Origin: Methylopila sp. M107 | GTDB taxonomy: Bacteria > Pseudomonadota > Alphaproteobacteria > Rhizobiales > Methylopilaceae | Length of the DNA stretch: 64,000 nucleotides | Assembly (NCBI RefSeq): GCF_000384475.1 | Contig: NZ_ARWB01000001.1 | Span: forward strand, 3,996,501 to 4,060,500 | Direction: 5' to 3' | Notes under the pieces: model-generated | What the model saw: the letters and a program-made list of their open reading frames with translations, nothing else | Database searches by the model: none | Told to the model about the DNA's origin: nothing | Program-made: the position numbers and the translations under genes | Shown: one piece after another, positions 59,344-64,000 of the stretch | Numbering within the stretch: position 1 is the first letter of the stretch | How the letters are laid out: each line of letters opens with the position of its first letter

Positions 59344-60495
59344 ATGAACGCCCCCCGCCGCGTCGCCGTCACGCGCCTCAAGCTGCAGAACTTCCGCTCC
59401 TACGCCGCGCTCGACCTCGCCTGCGGGGAGGCGTCCGTCGCGCTGGTCGGGCCGAACGGCGCGGGCAAGACCAACATTCTGGAGGCCATCTCTCTGCTTG
59501 CGCCGGGCAGGGGGCTGAGGCGCGCCCCGCACGCCGAGTTCGCGCGGCTCGGTGAAGGCGGCGTCACGGACGGCTCCTGGGCGATCGCCGCGGAAGTCTC
59601 GGGCGCGAGCGGGCCGGCGCGGCTCGGCACCGGGACCGAGCCCGGCGCAGAAGCCGGCCGCCGCTGCCGGATCGACGGCGCGAACGTCTCGTCCGCCGGC
59701 GCCTTCGCGGAGCATCTGAGGCTCGTCTGGCTGACGCCGGACCTCGACGGCCTGTTCCGCGGCCCCGCGGGCGACCGCAGGCGGTTTCTCGATCGGCTGG
59801 TGACCGCCGCCGACCCCGAGCACGCCGCCCGCGCGGCAGGCCTCGAACGGGCGCTGCGCAGCCGCAACCGGCTGCTGGAAGACCCCGGCGCCGACGCCCG
59901 CTGGCTCGACGCGATCGAGCATGAGGTGGCCGAACTCGGCGTCGCGGTCGCGGCCGCCCGCGCCGAAACCGTCCGGCGGCTCGGAGCGCTGATCGCCGAG
60001 ACGCTCGATCCGGCGTCGCCCTTTCCGGCCGCCGCCGTCGCGCTGGAGGGGACTCTGGAGCAGGCGTTCGACTCGACGCCGGCCTCCGCCGTCGAGGACG
60101 CCTATCGCGTCCGCCTCGCCCGCGCGCGGCCCCGCGACCGGGCGGCGGGGCGCACCCTCGAAGGCCCGCACTTGAGCGATCTCGCGGTCCGCCATGCGCC
60201 GAAGGACATGCCGGCGGAAAAATGCTCGACGGGCGAGCAGAAAGCGCTGCTGGTCGGACTGGTGCTCGCCCATGTCCGGCTGATCTCGCGGCTCGACGGC
60301 TGGGCGCCGGTGGTTCTGCTCGACGAGATCGCGGCGCATCTCGATCCCGAGCGGCGGGAGGCGCTGTTCTCCGCGCTCGACGGCCTCTCCGCGCAGGCCT
60401 GGCTCACGGGCGCGGACCCGCAGGCCTTCGCCGGGATCGGCGATCGCGCGCGGGTCTTCACGGTCGCGGCCGGCGCCGCGAGGGCCATGGCGTGA
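59344..60495 (+). CDS. recF: DNA repair and replication protein RecF
   Basis: A 383-residue SMC-like ATPase loading RecA at gaps. N-terminal RLKLQNFRSYAALDLACGEA and Walker A ALVGPNGAGKTNILEAISLL; signature-like CSTGEQKALLVGLVLAHV; Walker B WAPVVLLDEIAAHLDPERRE. Length normal. dnaN-recF-gyrB order is conserved, with one extra gene between recF and gyrB here; its GTG start overlaps the recF stop. Confidence 0.95.
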   Translation: MNAPRRVAVTRLKLQNFRSYAALDLACGEASVALVGPNGAGKTNILEAISLLAPGRGLRRAPHAEFARLGEGGVTDGSWAIAAEVSGASGPARLGTGTEPGAEAGRRCRIDGANVSSAGAFAEHLRLVWLTPDLDGLFRGPAGDRRRFLDRLVTAADPEHAARAAGLERALRSRNRLLEDPGADARWLDAIEHEVAELGVAVAAARAETVRRLGALIAETLDPASPFPAAAVALEGTLEQAFDSTPASAVEDAYRVRLARARPRDRAAGRTLEGPHLSDLAVRHAPKDMPAEKCSTGEQKALLVGLVLAHVRLISRLDGWAPVVLLDEIAAHLDPERREALFSALDGLSAQAWLTGADPQAFAGIGDRARVFTVAAGAARAMA

Positions 60496-61358
60496 CCCGG
60501 GAGCAGGGCTCCCCGCAGCATTATGCGCGCTGGCTCGCCGCCCCGCACGCCCGTGTCCGGGCCGGCCTCGCGCGGCTGCATCCATGGCTCGCGGAGTTCC
60601 TGATCTTCGGCTTCAAGCAGGGCTGGGCCGCGCTGTTCGGCGGCGTGATGCTCGCGCTGCTGATCGGCACGAAGCTCGTCTGGCGGCCCGACTGGCCGAT
60701 CGCGCGCTACGACGCGCTGACGATCGCCGCGGTCGGCGTGCAGGCGCTGTTTCTGGCGACACGGCTCGAAAGCGTCAGGGAGGCAAAGGTGATCCTGCTG
60801 TTCCACGCCGTCGGCACCGGCATGGAGCTGTTCAAGACGCAAGTTGGCTCCTGGGCCTATCCGGAGCCGAGCGTTCTGCGGATCGGCGAGGTGCCGCTGT
60901 TCTCCGGCTTCATGTACGCCTGCGTCGGCAGCTACATCGCGCGAGTGACGCGCATCTTCGACCTGCGCTACGTCAACGCGCCGGCGAACTGGCTGGTGCT
61001 CGCGCTCGGCTGCGCGATCTACGTCAACTTCTTCACCCATCACTATCTGATCGACCTGCGGCCGCTCCTGTTCGTCTGGGCGGCGGCGATCTGGTTTCGC
61101 ACGCGGATCTATTTCACCGTCGACGTCACGCCGCGCTGGATGCCGCTGCTGCTGGCCGCGGCCCTGACCGCGTTCTTCATCTGGATCGGAGAGAACGTCG
61201 GCACGCTGACCGGGACCTGGCTCTATCCGACGCAGCGGGTCTGGCACGTGGTCTCGTTCGGCAAGTTCGGCGCCTGGTTCCTGCTGATCGTACTGAGCTT
61301 CGCGCTGGTCTCGCTGGTCCATCCGCCCCGCGCCCCCGACCAGAAACCGGCCGTTTAG
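60492..61358 (+). CDS. DUF817 membrane protein
   Basis: A 288-residue polytopic protein of the DUF817 family with about eight helices. Features include LAEFLIFGFKQGWAALFGGV, HAVGTGMELFKTQVGSWAYP, LFSGFMYACVGSYIARV and NFFTHHYLIDLRPLLF. Function unknown. GTG start at 60492 overlaps the recF stop (GTGA), so it is translationally coupled with recF. Confidence 0.85.
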   Translation: MTREQGSPQHYARWLAAPHARVRAGLARLHPWLAEFLIFGFKQGWAALFGGVMLALLIGTKLVWRPDWPIARYDALTIAAVGVQALFLATRLESVREAKVILLFHAVGTGMELFKTQVGSWAYPEPSVLRIGEVPLFSGFMYACVGSYIARVTRIFDLRYVNAPANWLVLALGCAIYVNFFTHHYLIDLRPLLFVWAAAIWFRTRIYFTVDVTPRWMPLLLAAALTAFFIWIGENVGTLTGTWLYPTQRVWHVVSFGKFGAWFLLIVLSFALVSLVHPPRAPDQKPAV

Positions 61359-61639
61359 GCGACGCCTCGGGAGGGCCGCTCCGCGCAATCCGTCGGCCGT
61401 CCGCCGCGGGCTGTGGGCCGGCCGCGCGGGAGGATCGAAAAATCACGTCTTATCAATGTGTTGGATAGACCCCATATGCCCGACGTCGCTGTGGACGACA
61501 GCGGGGCGCAAATTCGCTTTTCCGACGCGTTCGGGCTACAACGAAGCTGATCGTATCGCCTGATTCCTGCGCCTTCTCGCGGGGTCCCGGCGGCGTCCGA
61601 AGGGCGCTTCGCGCGGGCGGCGAAAACTGAGAGACCTGA

Positions 61640-64000
<2,361 letters not shown>

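Overview
The window is high-GC DNA from an alphaproteobacterium of the order Hyphomicrobiales (Rhizobiales). The gene neighbourhoods fit this: rpsT and dnaA near dnaN-recF-gyrB, dapF-mtaB-ftsY, ffh-rpsP-rimM, and etfBA-hbd near a cobalamin adenosyltransferase and a HIG1-type protein. A lanmodulin-like EF-hand protein, a PQQ dehydrogenase and a cytoplasmic PHB depolymerase point to a methylotroph-like lineage. From memory the lanmodulin is closest to the Hansschlegelia type, so a Hansschlegelia/Methylopila relative is my best guess. I saw no tRNA, rRNA or CRISPR array.

Layout. 1-9.3 kb: a malonate-use locus with a divergent GntR regulator, a MatC-type carrier and biotin-independent malonate decarboxylase genes mdcABCDEGH, mostly translationally coupled. 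mdcB and mdcG carry in-frame palindromic repeat elements. 9.6-11.3 kb: an ABC exporter. 11.6-13.9 kb: an accessory islet with two unknown proteins and a broken IS1595-family transposase abutting the ftsK stop codon. 13.9-20.4 kb: a soluble FtsK, a DUF1800/DUF1501 pair, an intact ParDE module and a YjfB-like protein. 20.7-29.7 kb: hbd, etfA, etfB, a nucleotidyltransferase divergent from a three-TM protein, a rhomboid protease, cobalamin adenosyltransferase, an islet (ParD with dead ParE, DUF2971 protein), a HIG1-type protein, TspO and RimM. 29.7-40.8 kb: rpsP, ffh, an APC permease, dapF, an antitoxin with a frameshifted toxin, an MFS exporter, two envelope proteins, mtaB and ftsY. 40.8-46.9 kb: a PQQ dehydrogenase divergent from a TonB receptor, then a TorF-type porin. 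47.4-52.2 kb: a repeat-containing secreted protein, YidB-like protein, phosphatase, lanmodulin homologue and PhaZ. 52.3-64 kb: RegB kinase, rpsT, a rhodanese overlapping dnaA, MscS channel, dnaN, recF, DUF817 protein and gyrB (cut by the right edge).

How it fits together. The first 9 kb forms one pathway: malonate uptake, loading onto the MdcC carrier protein by MdcA, decarboxylation by MdcDE, prosthetic-group synthesis and attachment by MdcB/MdcG, and malonyl priming by MdcH. EtfAB and Hbd, with PhaZ, serve fatty acid/PHB turnover. The PQQ enzyme, TonB receptor and lanmodulin homologue may share a periplasmic metal or cofactor theme, but that link is inference. The right end is replication initiation (dnaA, dnaN, recF, gyrB), preceded by a dense cluster of GANTC sites that suggests CcrM-type cell-cycle control.

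Several families of palindromic intergenic repeats are scattered throughout, and the malonate genes are the place where they have entered coding sequence.
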